From assembly GCA_002393195.1 (NCBI GenBank), contig DGIK01000041.1:1-5392 (forward strand): a stretch of 5,392 nucleotides of DNA, in the 5' to 3' direction. A model generated the notes under the pieces. The model had not been told where the DNA came from. It made no database searches and saw nothing but the letters and a program-made list of their open reading frames with translations. Of the stretch, positions 5,145 to 5,392 are shown piece after piece (the stretch's first letter is position 1; every line of letters starts with the position of its first letter). This DNA comes from Bacteroidales bacterium UBA3824 (GTDB lineage Bacteria; Bacteroidota; Bacteroidia; Bacteroidales; UBA3824). The position numbers were made by a program, and so were the translations under genes.

Positions 5145-5392
5145 TTATTTGTCGATGAGGTCGTTCTTTTCGTAAACCCATTTTTCACGGTTGGCGATTG
5201 CGGGTTTGTCGCCCTTGAACATTTCGGCGGCTTTGGCGTCGCCTTTGAGTTGCCAATCGAGCCAAGCGAGAGCCACCACCGAAAATTCGCCGCCGAAGGG
5301 CTGAGCGTATGTGCCGCCGTGTCCTACGGGATAGTTGGCGGCAAAGGCGGGAACGTGCTTGATGCGGTGGAAGTCGTCCATACCGTTTTCGT
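5145..5392 (-). CDS. Alpha/beta-hydrolase (esterase type), C-terminal end (5' part outside window)
   Basis: The frame is open from the right edge to TAA (5147-5145), showing 81 residues that begin ENGMDDFHRIKHV. The Met at 5381 is internal, not a start, because the frame continues upstream to the edge. VANYPVGH-type strand and loop sequence (here AANYPVGHGGTYAQP) places the likely catalytic His of the Ser-His-Asp triad at 5319-5321. It is followed by a long amphipathic helix GGEFSVVALAWLDWQLKGD, and then a polar tail. This end is characteristic of Bacteroidales exported alpha/beta-hydrolases of the dienelactone-hydrolase/PAF-acetylhydrolase-like kind. The nucleophile Ser and acidic residue would lie upstream, outside the window. 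The substrate is unknown; the esterase-like gene beyond the block, in the same orientation, suggests polysaccharide or ester breakdown. Confidence 0.8.
   Translation of the reverse strand, partial: ENGMDDFHRIKHVPAFAANYPVGHGGTYAQPFGGEFSVVALAWLDWQLKGDAKAAEMFKGDKPAIANREKWVYEKNDLIDK

Noticed and set aside
1..5392. CRISPR array, tRNA, rRNA, riboswitch or complete insertion sequence
   Set aside because: No regular spacer-repeat array, cloverleaf with CCA-adjacent stem, rRNA-like block or transposase frame was found on reading both strands.

Overview
The window looks like a piece of a Bacteroidales-type (Bacteroidota) chromosome, probably from a gut or rumen lineage. Four signs point there: promoters of the form TTG-N20/21-TAnnTTTG, almost no Shine-Dalgarno sequences, BspA-type leucine-rich repeats, and an AAA-ATPase of the PF09820 kind that is multi-copy in these genomes.

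Both ends are occupied by truncated minus-strand genes for what look like exported carbohydrate-active esterases. At the left (1-737) is the N-terminal part of a secreted, putative acetylxylan-esterase-like protein with a clear signal peptide. At the right (5145-5392) is the C-terminal end of an alpha/beta-hydrolase with its likely catalytic His. Sampled lines suggest these flanks are clearly more GC-rich than the middle: one line in the left gene is 34/60 GC, and one in the membrane-protein gene is 23/60.

Between them is a roughly 3.8-kb accessory block with three genes. A two-TM membrane protein of unknown function (1162-2154, minus) carries a HELWH sequence. Upstream of it lies a SAM-methyltransferase domain fused to a short BspA-like LRR domain (2241-3620, minus). 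Divergent from these is a short form of the PF09820 ATPase (3827-4939, plus) that ends where its relatives continue into a PD-(D/E)XK nuclease-like domain. The ATPase and the membrane protein each have a near-perfect Bacteroidota promoter. The methyltransferase-LRR gene has weaker candidates.

The two intergenic regions bounding the block (738-1161 and 4940-5144) hold hairpins, protein-like reading-frame remnants without starts, and copies of one short motif, AATTACCG (one copy on the left, three on the right). The simplest reading is an accessory insertion into a carbohydrate-esterase locus, with mobile or intergenic repeats at its edges. No functional link among the three inner genes can be shown from sequence alone. 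The methyltransferase-LRR fusion is the most distinctive item.
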